Source: Halictus rubicundus (taxonomy: Eukaryota; Arthropoda; Insecta; Hymenoptera; Halictidae). From it: 64,000 nucleotides of DNA. Below, one piece after another: positions 9,501-22,756 of the stretch (position 1 is the stretch's first letter; each line of letters begins with the position of its first letter). The DNA is taken from the NCBI RefSeq assembly GCF_050948215.1, contig NW_027488992.1, positions 1 to 64,000 of the forward strand. Reading direction: 5' to 3'. Below the pieces are notes generated by a model, which did not search any database, was not told the DNA's origin, and was given only the letters and a program-made list of their open reading frames with translations. The position numbers were made by a program, and so were the translations under genes.

Positions 9501-9758
9501 AAGACCCAGCGACGACAGACGACATACAATGTAAACGGATGGAGAATCGCGCACGTATGAAAGTTTAAACTTTCAGATTTTTTTGTTACAAACTGTGGTC
9601 GTAAAAAAAAATGAAAAACCTCCAAAAAATCGGAAAAATGCAGATTTCTCAAAAATTTGAAAACATGCTATTCTACTGTTTAGTTCCTTGTTAAAGTACT
9701 ATAACAGGCAGTGTCGTCAATTTTTTTTAGATTTTTTGTTGTGGGACATCATCGTCAA
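6508..9758 (+). repeat. Unit 3, class C
   Basis: C markers: CATATG palindrome, TTCCATATTGTGC, a pure but slightly short A run, ATTTTATCAG, TTGTTTAAATTT and TATTCGAAC. It has a private CCATATGGAATT near 8440 and shares G at 8863 (CTGCGCGG instead of CTCCGCGG) only with unit 11. Confidence 0.97.
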
Positions 9759-12700
9759 AAAACAATAAAAACCGAATTTTTTCGACGTTTTTGCTATTAG
9801 GAGGAAAGTTACACTTGTTGGTTTTATCGCAGCTATATATTAAGTAATTTTTAGCATTATTAAATTGAAACAAGTAATTCTTTGACCTAAGAAATGTGAT
9901 TTAAGAGAAAGAATAAATTGTATTTTGTGTGATATATACCAGAATGTTCGTAAAGTTTTGTAACATCGCCGGACGTGTGTCGAACTAAGGAGCGGATACG
10001 CTGGGGTTCTTATCCCGTCGGTGGTAAATGTTTTTTCCCATACATCATCTTTATTTTTTCAATTTCTTATATTATTTATTCATGTGATTTTAACAATATT
10101 TTTTTAATGTTTTAAAAATATTGAAGTAACATTGATTAGGCAATGAATATTTATATTATTGTGTTCGTCTACGATTTCCGCCAGATATGAAATTGCTTGT
10201 GAAAATTGGTAAGATTCCGTGAAAAGAATTTTGAACTCTACGTCTGTCATTTCCAGAAAATCAAGAAATCAATACTGTTTGAAATGGAATCTTTTTGCGG
10301 TTCCAATTGTTTTGACCATCTTAATCGGCTATGCCCTTTTAAATCTTATCACCTATACTTGCACAGTACCGAATGACAGGCTGTTGGAACTTCCAACTTC
10401 CAACTTGGTTTCACGTTAATTTTCAACATTATAAACAATTTTGCGACAACACATTTTTACGACTGTACAGTGAACCGGAGTATAATATAAAGGAATATAT
10501 AAAATCCGTTCTTTACAGATCACATCTAGTTATTTACATAAATCTAAATAGTTGTTATTGCATAATTATTTTCAATAAGGGTTATACAAATTCTGAATCA
10601 ACATTTCACTATCAAAATATATAATAAAACATCGCAAACATTTAGCATTGTCAATATACTAAAATGCTTGATAATATCAATGTGCTGATCTTCCTGCTGT
10701 AACTCGCATCATGTCATTTTACGCCTGATTTTATTTCGAGCCGTTCGCTTCGTTGCGAGCAGCTCGCATCGTGCGAGTACTCGACTCGACTCGAAAAGCG
10801 AGTCCCGGCTCGACTGGACCCGAGCTCGGCTCGCATGTGCGAGCTTGGCTGCAGGCCTAGTGCCAGGTGGGTGCTGGGATCGGTCGGTAACGGCCCCAAT
10901 GTCGAGATACTCTCGTCGGTTGTGGAACTAAGAAGGTGGAACTATCACTGATCTCAAATACCAACATCGCTAAACATGCCGCGCTCGCTACCTAAATAGA
11001 ACATTTGCTCGTGAATTACGGAAGAAACGTCAGTGACATAGGCAATAAATAAACGGATAATGCGTAGAATGAGAATAATTATTTTTTATTGTATAATTTC
11101 ATTACACTATTATTGCCTTCTTATTTTCCATATTGTGCACCATTGTAATCATTATTTTATAATCGATAGTTTATAGGTGAAATTAATTAATTTGGAACTT
11201 ATTGCGATATTTATAAAATAATGATTATTCAACAAAATATATTCTGTAATAGTTATAGAATAAAAAAAAAAAAGAATAAATACAATATTCAAGTAATGAC
11301 AAAATTCAATCGTTCTTATTGTGATCCGTAGTAACAAACACAGAAAATTATTTTTTTTACTTATTTAACCGATAATACCACTTCTAATGCTGGACTGCAA
11401 TTATTCAAGTAAAGGTAGTAACGAAATAAAAGTGTTATGTAATGAAACTAACTTTCGACGGATCTTATCCATATAAAGCTATTTGGTGGCAGTATTATTG
11501 CTATTTGTACAGACACACAGATACACAGATTCTTATATCTTGCAATGCACGTTGTTTTTTTCTCCGTCAACCGATTTCGATGAAATTTTCAGCTTCTGTA
11601 TCCCTAACATAGAGCTAGAGATAAAAGTTTTGAAAAGTGTCTGTCATTTTAAGTTTTAATTATAATTGTATTGATTGCTATTTTTTATACCTTATAGAAT
11701 TGTTTCTTTACATTTAATATTCTTTATATTTTGTCAGCAATAAACTTTATGTATAATCATTAATTGTATTGTTAAATTTAACTTTCTGTGAGTAATTGTC
11801 AATACATATACATTAGTAACCACATCTATTTGTCCGCGGCGAAAACCAAGCTGTCGAACTCGAGACGGGAAGGACTCGCCGCGTCTCTTTCTTTTCATAT
11901 GCTGTCCTTCTTTGCGTCCGAAACTTCCGTCGTTCATTACACAAGTAAATATCATCGGAATTTTGTCATATTTGGTACCGTTTTCCTTAGAAAAATGCCA
12001 CGAGTATGTTGGTGAAAGTCCGATAGAAAAATAATTAATAATGAAAAAGTTTATTTTTTTATTTAAAGGCCAGAGCTCACGCCAGTCTTTCATCTTTTCC
12101 GAACGCTTCGACTCTCCGCGGCTCTTTCTTTCCCATACGCTGTCCTTCTTCGCGTCCGAAACATCAATCGTTCATTGCACAAGCAATTATCGTCGGAATT
12201 ATATCATATTTGGTTTCATTTTAATCAGAAAAATGTCACGAATATGTTGGTAAAAGTTAAAAAAAAAAAAAATAACGAAAAATAAAGAAGTTTTGTGATT
12301 GGATTAGTAGTGGTCTTCTGGTCTCACACCGATATAGCCGACAATGTGTGGCCCACTCCTCGGGGAGGACGCTTCTCTAGTTTCGCTGTCCGCTTCTCCG
12401 TGCAACATTATATGTATCGTAGACGGATATTCTCTCCTTTTGAATGCCAGTCATTCTGGTGTGCCCAGAGTTGGGCATTATTAGATAAAAATTATTTAAA
12501 TAACGATTCGAATAAAAGATACTTCATCTTTATTCGTTATTCGAAGGTTCGAATAAAAAAGGTATCCTTATTCGACGAGTATCGAATAAATAATTTTATT
12601 CGACGAGAATTTATCCGACGAATAAAGATACTTTTTTTTATTCGAAGCGGATTTATTCAAACTACGAGAAATTTTTTCATCTTTCATCTGTATCATTTAT

Positions 12701-13009
12701 TCGAAGGCTTCAAATAAATGCTCGAATAACTTTTGCCGAGTGCCGAGCTTCAAAGACCCAGCGACGACAGACGACATACAATGTAAACGGATGGAGAATC
12801 GCGCACGTATGAAAGTTTAAACTTTCAGATTTTTTTGTTACAAACTGTGGTCGTAAAAAAAATGAAAAACCTCCAAAAAATCGGAAAAATGCAGATTTCT
12901 CAAAAATTTGAAAACATGCTATTCTACTGTTTAGTTCCTTGTTAAAGTACTATAACAGGCAGTGTCGTCAATTTTTTTTAGATTTTTTGTTGTGGGACAT
13001 CATCGTCAA
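9759..13009 (+). repeat. Unit 4, class A preceding a D unit
   Basis: Class A markers throughout. Near 12856 one A is missing from the A run of the GTAAAAAAAAATG site. Only units 4, 12 and 18 have this change, and each is followed by a D unit, so A and D travel as a linked pair. Confidence 0.97.
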
Positions 13010-16000
13010 AAAACAATAAAAACCGAATTTTTTCGACGTTTTTGCTATTAGGAGGAAAGTTACACTTGTTGGTTTTATCGCAGCTATATATTAAGTAATT
13101 TTTAGCATTATTAAATTGAAACAAGTAATTCTTTGACGTAAGAAATGTGATTTAAGAGAAAGAATAAATTGTATTTTGTGTGATATATACCAGAATGTTC
13201 GTAAAGTTTTGTAACATCGCCGGACGTGTCGAACTAAGGAGCGGATACGCTGGGGTTCTTATCCCGTCGGTGGTAAATGTTTTTTCCCATACATCATCTT
13301 TATTTTTTCAATTTCTTATATTATTTATTCGTGCGATTTTAACAATATTTTTTTAATGTTTTAAAAATATTGAAGTAACATTGATTAGGCAATGAATATT
13401 TATATTATTGTGTTCGTCTACGATTTCCGCCAGATATGAAATTGCTTGTGAAAATTGGTAAGATTCCGTGAAAAGAATTTTGAACTCTACGTCTGTCATT
13501 TCCAGAAAATCAAGAAATCAATACTGTTTGAAATGGAATCTTTTTGCGGTTCCAATTGTTTTGACCATCTTAATCGGCTATGCCCTTTTAAATCTTATCA
13601 CCTATACTTGCACAGTACCGAATGACAGGCTGTTGGAACTTCCAACTTCCAACTTGGTTTCACGTTAATTTTCAACATTATAAACAATTTTGCGACAACA
13701 CATTTTTACGACTGTACAGTGAACCGGAGTATAATATAAAGGAATATATAAAATCCGTTCTTTACAGATCACATCTAGTTATTTACATAAATCTAAATAG
13801 TTGTTATTGCATAATTATTTTCAATAAGGGTTATACAAATTCTGAATCAACATTTCACTATCAAAATATATAATAAAACATCGCAAACATTTAGCATTGT
13901 CAATATACTAAAATGCTTGATAATATCAATGTGCTGATCTTCCTGCTGTAACTCGCATCATGTCATTTTACGCCTGATTTTATTTCGAGCCGTTCGCTTC
14001 GTTGCGAGCAGCTCGCATCGTGCGAGTACTCGACTCGACTCGAAAAGCGAGTCCCGGCTCGACTGGACCCGAGCTCGGCTCGCATGTGCGAGCTTGGCTG
14101 CAGGCCTAGTGCCAGGTGGGTGCTGGGATCGGTCGGTAACGGCCCCAATGTCGAGATACTCTCGTCGGTTGTGGAACTAAGAAGGTGGAACTATCACTGA
14201 TCTCAAATACCAACATCGCTAAACATGCCGCGCTCGCTACCTAAATAGAACATTTGCTCGTGAATTACGGAAGAAACGTCAGTGACATAGGCAATAAATA
14301 AACGGATAATGCGTAGAATGAGAATAATTATTTTTTATTGTATAATTTCATTACACTATTATTGCCTTCTTATTTTCCATATTGTGCACCATTGTAATCA
14401 TTATTTTATAATCGATAGTTTATAGGTGAAATTAATTAATTTGGAACTTATTGCGATATTTATAAAATAATGATTATTCAACAAAATATATTCTGTAATA
14501 GTTATAGAATAAACAAAAAGAATAAATACAATATTCAAGTAATGACAAAATTCAATCGTTCTTATTGTGATCCGTAGTAACAAACACAGAAAATTATTTT
14601 TTTACTTATTTAACCGATAATACCACTTCTAATGCTGGACTGCAATTATTCAAGTAAAGGTAGTAACGAAATAAAAGTGTTATGTAATGAAACTAACTTT
14701 CGACGGATCTTATCCATATAAAGCTATTTGGTGGCAGTATTATTGCTATTTGTACAGACACACAGATACACAGATTCTTATATCTTGCAATGCACGTTGT
14801 TTTTTTCTCCGTCAACCGATTTCGATGAAATTTTCAGCTTCTGTATCCCTAACATAGAGCTAGAGATAAAAGTTTTGAAAAGTGTCTGTCATTTTAAGTT
14901 TTAATTATAATTGTATTGATTGCTATTTTTTATACCTTATAGAATTGTTTCTTTACATTTAATATTCTTTATATTTTGTCAGCAATAAACTTTATGTATA
15001 ATCATTAATTGTATTGTTAAATTTAACTTTCTGTGAGTAATTGTCAATACATATACATTAGTAACCACATCTATTTGTCCGCGGCGAAAACCAAGCTGTC
15101 GAACTCGAGACGGGAAGGACTCGCCGCGTCTCTTTCTTTTCATATGCTGTCCTTCTTTGCGTCCGAAACTTCCGTCGTTCATTACACAAGTAAATATCAT
15201 CGGAATTTTGTCATATTTGGTACCGTTTTCCTTAGAAAAATGCCACGAGTATGTTGGTGAAAGTCCGATAGAAAAATAATTAATAATGAAAAAGTTTATT
15301 TTTTTATTTAAAGGCCAGAGCTCACGCCAGTCTTTCATCTTTTCCGAACGCTTCGACTCTCCGCGGCTCTTTCTTTCCCATACGCTGTCCTTCTTCGCGT
15401 CCGAAACATCAATCGTTCATTGCACAAGCAATTATCGTCGGAATTATATCATATTTGGTTTCATTTTAATCAGAAAAATGTCACGAATATGTTGGTAAAA
15501 GTTAAAAAAAAAAAAAATAACGAAAAATAAAGAAGTTTTGTGATTGGATTAGTAGTGGTCTTCTGGTCTCACACCGATATAGCCGACAATGTGTGGCCCA
15601 CTCCTCGGGGAGGACGCTTCTCTAGTTTCGCTGTCCGCTTCTCCGTGCAACATTATATGTATCGTAGACGGATATTCTCTCCTTTTGAATGCCAGTCATT
15701 CTGGTGTGCCCAGAGTTGGGCATTATTAGATAAAAATTATTTAAATAACGATTCGAATAAAAGATACTTCATCTTTATTCGTTATTCGAAGGTTCGAATA
15801 AAAAAGGTATCCTTATTCGACGAGTATCGAATAAATAATTTTATTCGACGAGAATTTATCCGACGAATAAAGATACTTTTTTTTATTCGAAGCGGATTTA
15901 TTCAAACTACGAGAAATTTTTTCATCTTTCATCTGTATCATTTATTCGAAGGCTTCAAATAAATGCTCGAATAACTTTTGCCGAGTGCCGAGCTTCAAAG

Positions 16001-16255
16001 ACCCAGCGACGACAGACGACATACAATGTAAACGGATGGAGAATCGCGCACGTATGAAAGTTTAAACTTTCAGATTTTTTTGTTACAAACTGTGGTCGTA
16101 AAAAAAAATGAAAAACCTCCAAAAAATCGGAAAAATGCAGATTTCTCAAAAATTTGAAAACATGCTATTCTACTGTTTAGTTCCTTGTTAAAGTACTATA
16201 ACAGGCAGTGTCGTCAATTTTTTTTAGATTTTTTGTTGTGGGACATCATCGTCAA
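13010..16255 (+). repeat. Unit 5, class D, mosaic
   Basis: Shortest unit at 3246 bp. D markers occupy the left end: GACGTAAG (G at 13138), a 2-bp loss giving CGGACGTGTCG near 13222, and TTCGTGCG near 13328. It has AATAAACAAAAAG like the other D and B units. Unlike D units 13 and 19 it keeps the A-type AATATAAAGG and AAAATCCG near 13735-13757, which suggests a conversion tract there. Confidence 0.96.
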
Positions 16256-19200
16256 AAAACAATAAAAACCGAATTTTTTCGACGTTTTTGCTATTAGGAG
16301 GAAAGTTACACTTGTTGGTTTTATCGCAGCTATATATTAAGTAATTTTTAGCATTATTAAATTGAAACAAGTAATTCTTTGACCTAAGAAATGTGATTTA
16401 AGAGAAAGAATAAATTGTATTTTGTGTGATATATACCAGAATGTTCGTAAAGTTTTGTAACATCGCCGGACGTGTGTCGAACTAAGGAGCGGATACGCTG
16501 GGGTTCTTATCCCGTCGGTGGTAAATGTTTTTTCCCATACATCATCTTTATTTTTTCAATTTCTTATATTATTTATTCATGTGATTTTAACAATATTTTT
16601 TTAATGTTTTAAAAATATTGAAGTAACATTGATTAGGCAATGAATATTTATATTATTGTGTTCGTCTACGATTTCCGCCAGATATGAAATTGCTTGTGAA
16701 AATTGGTAAGATTCCGTGAAAAGAATTTTGAACTCTACGTCTGTCATTTCCAGAAAATCAAGAAATCAATACTGTTTGAAATGGAATCTTTTTGCGGTTC
16801 CAATTGTTTTGACCATCTTAATCGGCTATGCCCTTTTAAATCTTATCACCTATACTTGCACAGTACCGAATGACAGGCTGTTGGAACTTCCAACTTCCAA
16901 CTTGGTTTCACGTTAATTTTCAACATTATAAACAATTTTGCGACAACACATTTTTACGACTGTACAGTGAACCGGAGTATAATATAAAGGAATATATAAA
17001 ATCCGTTCTTTACAGATCACATCTAGTTATTTACATAAATCTAAATAGTTGTTATTGCATAATTATTTTCAATAAGGGTTATACAAATTCTGAATCAACA
17101 TTTCACTATCAAAATATATAATAAAACATCGCAAACATTTAGCATTGTCAATATACTAAAATGCTTGATAATATCAATGTGCTGATCTTCCTGCTGTAAC
17201 TCGCATCATGTCATTTTACGCCTGATTTTATTTCGAGCCGTTCGCTTCGTTGCGAGCAGCTCGCATCGTGCGAGTACTCGACTCGACTCGAAAAGCGAGT
17301 CCCGGCTCGACTGGACCCGAGCTCGGCTCGCATATGCGAGCTTGGCTGCAGGCCTAGTGCCAGGTGGGTGCTGGGATCGGTCGGTAACGGCCCCAATGTC
17401 GAGATACTCTCGTCGGTTGTGGAACTAAGAAGGTGGAACTATCACTGATCTCAAATACCAACATCGCTAAACATGCCGCGCTCGCTACCTAAATAGAACA
17501 TTTGCTCGTGAATTACGGAAGAAACGTCAGTGACATAGGCAATAAATAAACGGATAATGCGTAGAATGAGAATAATTATTTTTTATTGTATAATTTCATT
17601 ACACTATTATTGCCTTCTTATTTTCCATATTGTGCACCATTGTAATCATTATTTTATAATCGATAGTTTATAGGTGAAATTAATTAATTTGGAACTTATT
17701 GCGATATTTATAAAATAATGATTATTCAACAAAATATATTCTGTAATAGTTATAGAATAAAAAAAAAAGAATAAATACAATATTCAAGTAATGACAAAAT
17801 TCAATCGTTCTTATTGTGATCCGTAGTAACAAACACAGAAAATTATTTTTTTACTTATTTAACCGATAATACCACTTCTAATGCTGGACTGCAATTATTC
17901 AAGTAAAGGTAGTAACGAAATAAAAGTGTTATGTAATGAAACTAACTTTCGACGGATCTTATCCATATAAAGCTATTTGGTGGCAGTATTATTGCTATTT
18001 GTACAGACACACAGATACACAGATTCTTATATCTTGCAATGCACGTTGTTTTTTTCTCCGTCAACCGATTTCGATGAAATTTTCAGCTTCTGTATCCCTA
18101 ACATAGAGCTAGAGATAAAAGTTTTGAAAAGTGTCTGTCATTTTAAGTTTTAATTATAATTGTATTGATTGCTATTTTTTATACCATATAGAATTGTTTC
18201 TTTACATTTAATATTCTTTATATTTTATCAGCAATAAACTTTATGTATAATCATTAATTGTATTGTTTAAATTTAACTTTCTGTGAGTAATTGTCAATAC
18301 ATATACATTAGTAACCACATCTATTTGTCCGCGGCGAAAACCAAGCTGTCGAACTCGAGACGGGAAGGACTCGCCGCGTCTCTTTCTTTTCATATGCTGT
18401 CCTTCTTTGCGTCCGAAACTTCCGTCGTTCATTACACAAGTAAATATCATCGGAATTTTGTCATATTTGGTACCGTTTTCCTTAGAAAAATGCCACGAGT
18501 ATGTTGGTGAAAGTCCGATAGAAAAATAATTAATAATGAAAAAGTTTATTTTTTTATTTAAAGGCCAGAGCTCACGCCAGTCTTTCATCTTTTCCGAACG
18601 CTTCGACTCTCCGCGGCTCTTTCTTTCCCATACGCTGTCCTTCTTCGCGTCCGAAACATCAATCGTTCATTGCACAAGCAATTATCGTCGGAATTATATC
18701 ATATTTGGTTTCATTTTAATCAGAAAAATGTCACGAATATGTTGGTAAAAGTTAAAAAAAAAAAAAATAACGAAAAATAAAGAAGTTTTGTGATTGGATT
18801 AGTAGTGGTCTTCTGGTCTCACACCGATATAGCCGACAATGTGTGGCCCACTCCTCGGGGAGGACGCTTCTCTAGTTTCGCTGTCCGCTTCTCCGTGCAA
18901 CATTATATGTATCGTAGACGGATATTCTCTCCTTTTGAATGCCAGTCATTCTGGTGTGCCCAGAGTTGGGCATTATTAGATAAAAATTATTTAAATAACG
19001 ATTCGAATAAAAGATACTTCATCTTTATTCGTTATTCGAAGGTTCGAATAAAAAAGGTATCCTTATTCGACGAGTATCGAATAAATAATTTTATTCGACG
19101 AGAATTTATCCGACGAATAAAGATACTTTTTTTTATTCGAAGCGGATTTATTCGAACTACGAGAAATTTTTTCATCTTTCATCTGTATCATTTATTCGAA

Positions 19201-19505
19201 GGCTTCAAATAAATGCTCGAATAACTTTTGCCGAGTGCCGAGCTTCAAAGACCCAGCGACGACAGACGACATACAATGTAAACGGATGGAGAATCGCGCA
19301 CGTATGAAAGTTTAAACTTTCAGATTTTTTTGTTACAAACTGTGGTCGTAAAAAAAAATGAAAAACCTCCAAAAAATCGGAAAAATGCAGATTTCTCAAA
19401 AATTTGAAAACATGCTATTCTACTGTTTAGTTCCTTGTTAAAGTACTATAACAGGCAGTGTCGTCAATTTTTTTTAGATTTTTTGTTGTGGGACATCATC
19501 GTCAA
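16256..19505 (+). repeat. Unit 6, class C out of register
   Basis: Markers are those of class C (CATATG near 17330, pure A run, ATTTTATCAG, TTGTTTAAATTT, TATTCGAAC). It stands after a D unit, where the regular HOR has a B unit, and is the main break in the six-unit order. Confidence 0.96.
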
Positions 19506-22500
19506 AAAACAATAAAAACCGAATTTTTTCGACGTTTTTGCTATTAGGAGGAAAGTTACACTTGTTGGTTTTATCGCAGCTATATATTAAGTAATTTTTA
19601 GCATTATTAAATTGAAACAAGTAATTCTTTGACCTAAGAAATGTGATTTAAGAGAAAGAATAAATTGTATTTTGTGTGATATATACCAGAATGTTCGTAA
19701 AGTTTTGTAACATCGCCGGACGTGTGTCGAACTAAGGAGCGGATACGCTGGGGTTCTTATCCCGTCGGTGGTAAATGTTTTTTCCCATACATCATCTTTA
19801 TTTTTTCAATTTCTTATATTATTTATTCATGTGATTTTAACAATATTTTTTTAATGTTTTAAAAATATTGAAGTAACATTGATTAGGCAATGAATATTTA
19901 TATTATTGTGTTCGTCTACGATTTCCGCCAGATATGAAATTGCTTGTGAAAATTGGTAAGATTCCGTGAAAAGAATTTTGAACTCTACGTCTGTCATTTC
20001 CAGAAAATCAAGAAATCAATACTGTTTGAAATGGAATCTTTTTGCGGTTCCAATTGTTTTGACCATCTTAATCGGCTATGCCCTTTTAAATCTTATCACC
20101 TATACTTGCACAGTACCGAATGACAGGCTGTTGGAACTTCCAACTTCCAACTTGGTTTCACGTTAATTTTCAACATTATAAACAATTTTGCGACAACACA
20201 TTTTTACGACTGTACAGTGAACCGGAGTATAATATAAAGGAATATATAAAATCCGTTCTTTACAGATCACATCTAGTTATTTACATAAATCTAAATAGTT
20301 GTTATTGCATAATTATTTTCAATAAGGGTTATACAAATTCTGAATCAACATTTCACTATCAAAATATATAATAAAACATCGCAAACATTTAGCATTGTCA
20401 ATATACTAAAATGCTTGATAATATCAATGTGCTGATCTTCCTGCTGTAACTCGCATCATGTCATTTTACGCCTGATTTTATTTCGAGCCGTTCGCTTCGT
20501 TGCGAGCAGCTCGCATCGTGCGAGTACTCGACTCGACTCGAAAAGCGAGTCCCGGCTCGACTGGACCCGAGCTCGGCTCGCATGTGCGAGCTTGGCTGCA
20601 GGCCTAGTGCCAGGTGGGTGCTGGGATCGGTCGGTAACGGCCCCAATGTCGAGATACTCTCGTCGGTTGTGGAACTAAGAAGGTGGAACTATCACTGATC
20701 TCAAATACCAACATCGCTAAACATGCCGCGCTCGCTACCTAAATAGAACATTTGCTCGTGAATTACGGAAGAAACGTCAGTGACATAGGCAATAAATAAA
20801 CGGATAATGCGTAGAATGAGAATAATTATTTTTTATTGTATAATTTCATTACACTATTATTGCCTTCTTATTTTCCATATTGTGCACCATTGTAATCATT
20901 ATTTTATAATCGATAGTTTATAGGTGAAATTAATTAATTTGGAACTTATTGCGATATTTATAAAATAATGATTATTCAACAAAATATATTCTGTAATAGT
21001 TATAGAATAAAAAAAAAAAGAATAAATACAATATTCAAGTAATGACAAAATTCAATCGTTCTTATTGTGATCCGTAGTAACAAACACAGAAAATTATTTT
21101 TTTTACTTATTTAACCGATAATACCACTTCTAATGCTGGACTGCAATTATTCAAGTAAAGGTAGTAACGAAATAAAAGTGTTATGTAATGAAACTAACTT
21201 TCGACGGATCTTATCCATATAAAGCTATTTGGTGGCAGTATTATTGCTATTTGTACAGACACACAGATACACAGATTCTTATATCTTGCAATGCACGTTG
21301 TTTTTTTCTCCGTCAACCGATTTCGATGAAATTTTCAGCTTCTGTATCCCTAACATAGAGCTAGAGATAAAAGTTTTGAAAAGTGTCTGTCATTTTAAGT
21401 TTTAATTATAATTGTATTGATTGCTATTTTTTATACCTTATAGAATTGTTTCTTTACATTTAATATTCTTTATATTTTGTCAGCAATAAACTTTATGTAT
21501 AATCATTAATTGTATTGTTAAATTTAACTTTCTGTGAGTAATTGTCAATACATATACATTAGTAACCACATCTATTTGTCCGCGGCGAAAACCAAGCTGT
21601 CGAACTCGAGACGGGAAGGACTCGCCGCGTCTCTTTCTTTTCATATGCTGTCCTTCTTTGCGTCCGAAACTTCCGTCGTTCATTACACAAGTAAATATCA
21701 TCGGAATTTTGTCATATTTGGTACCGTTTTCCTTAGAAAAATGCCACGAGTATGTTGGTGAAAGTCCGATAGAAAAATAATTAATAATGAAAAAGTTTAT
21801 TTTTTTATTTAAAGGCCAGAGCTCACGCCAGTCTTTCATCTTTTCCGAACGCTTCGACTCTCCGCGGCTCTTTCTTTCCCATACGCTGTCCTTCTTCGCG
21901 TCCGAAACATCAATCGTTCATTGCACAAGCAATTATCGTCGGAATTATATCATATTTGGTTTCATTTTAATCAGAAAAATGTCACGAATATGTTGGTAAA
22001 AGTTAAAAAAAAAAAAAATAACGAAAAATAAAGAAGTTTTGTGATTGGATTAGTAGTGGTCTTCTGGTCTCACACCGATATAGCCGACAATGTGTGGCCC
22101 ACTCCTCGGGGAGGACGCTTCTCTAGTTTCGCTGTCCGCTTCTCCGTGCAACATTATATGTATCCTAGACGGATATTCTCTCCTTTTGAATGCCAGTCAT
22201 TCTGGTGTGCCCAGAGTTGGGCATTATTAGATAAAAATTATTTAAATAACGATTCGAATAAAAGATACTTCATCTTTATTCGTTATTCGAAGGTTCGAAT
22301 AAAAAAGGTATCCTTATTCGACGAGTATCGAATAAATAATTTTATTCGACGAGAATTTATCCGACGAATAAAGATACTTTTTTTTATTCGAAGCGGATTT
22401 ATTCAAACTACGAGAAATTTTTTCATCTTTCATCTGTATCATTTATTCGAAGGCTTCAAATAAATGCTCGAATAACTTTTGCCGAGTGCCGAGCTTCAAA

Positions 22501-22756
22501 GACCCAGCGACGACAGACGACATACAATGTAAACGGATGGAGAATCGCGCACGTATGAAAGTTTAAACTTTCAGATTTTTTTGTTACAAACTGTGGTCGT
22601 AAAAAAAAATGAAAAACCTCCAAAAAATCGGAAAAATGCAGATTTCTCAAAAATTTGAAAACATGCTATTCTACTGTTTAGTTCCTTGTTAAAGTACTAT
22701 AACAGGCAGTGTCGTCAATTTTTTTTAGATTTTTTGTTGTGGGACATCATCGTCAA
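19506..22756 (+). repeat. Unit 7, class A with TATCCTAG variant
   Basis: Class A markers. Carries C at 22165 (TATCCTAGAC instead of TATCGTAGAC), a change found elsewhere only in unit 9. This supports common descent of units 7-8 and 9-10 as a dimer. Confidence 0.97.
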
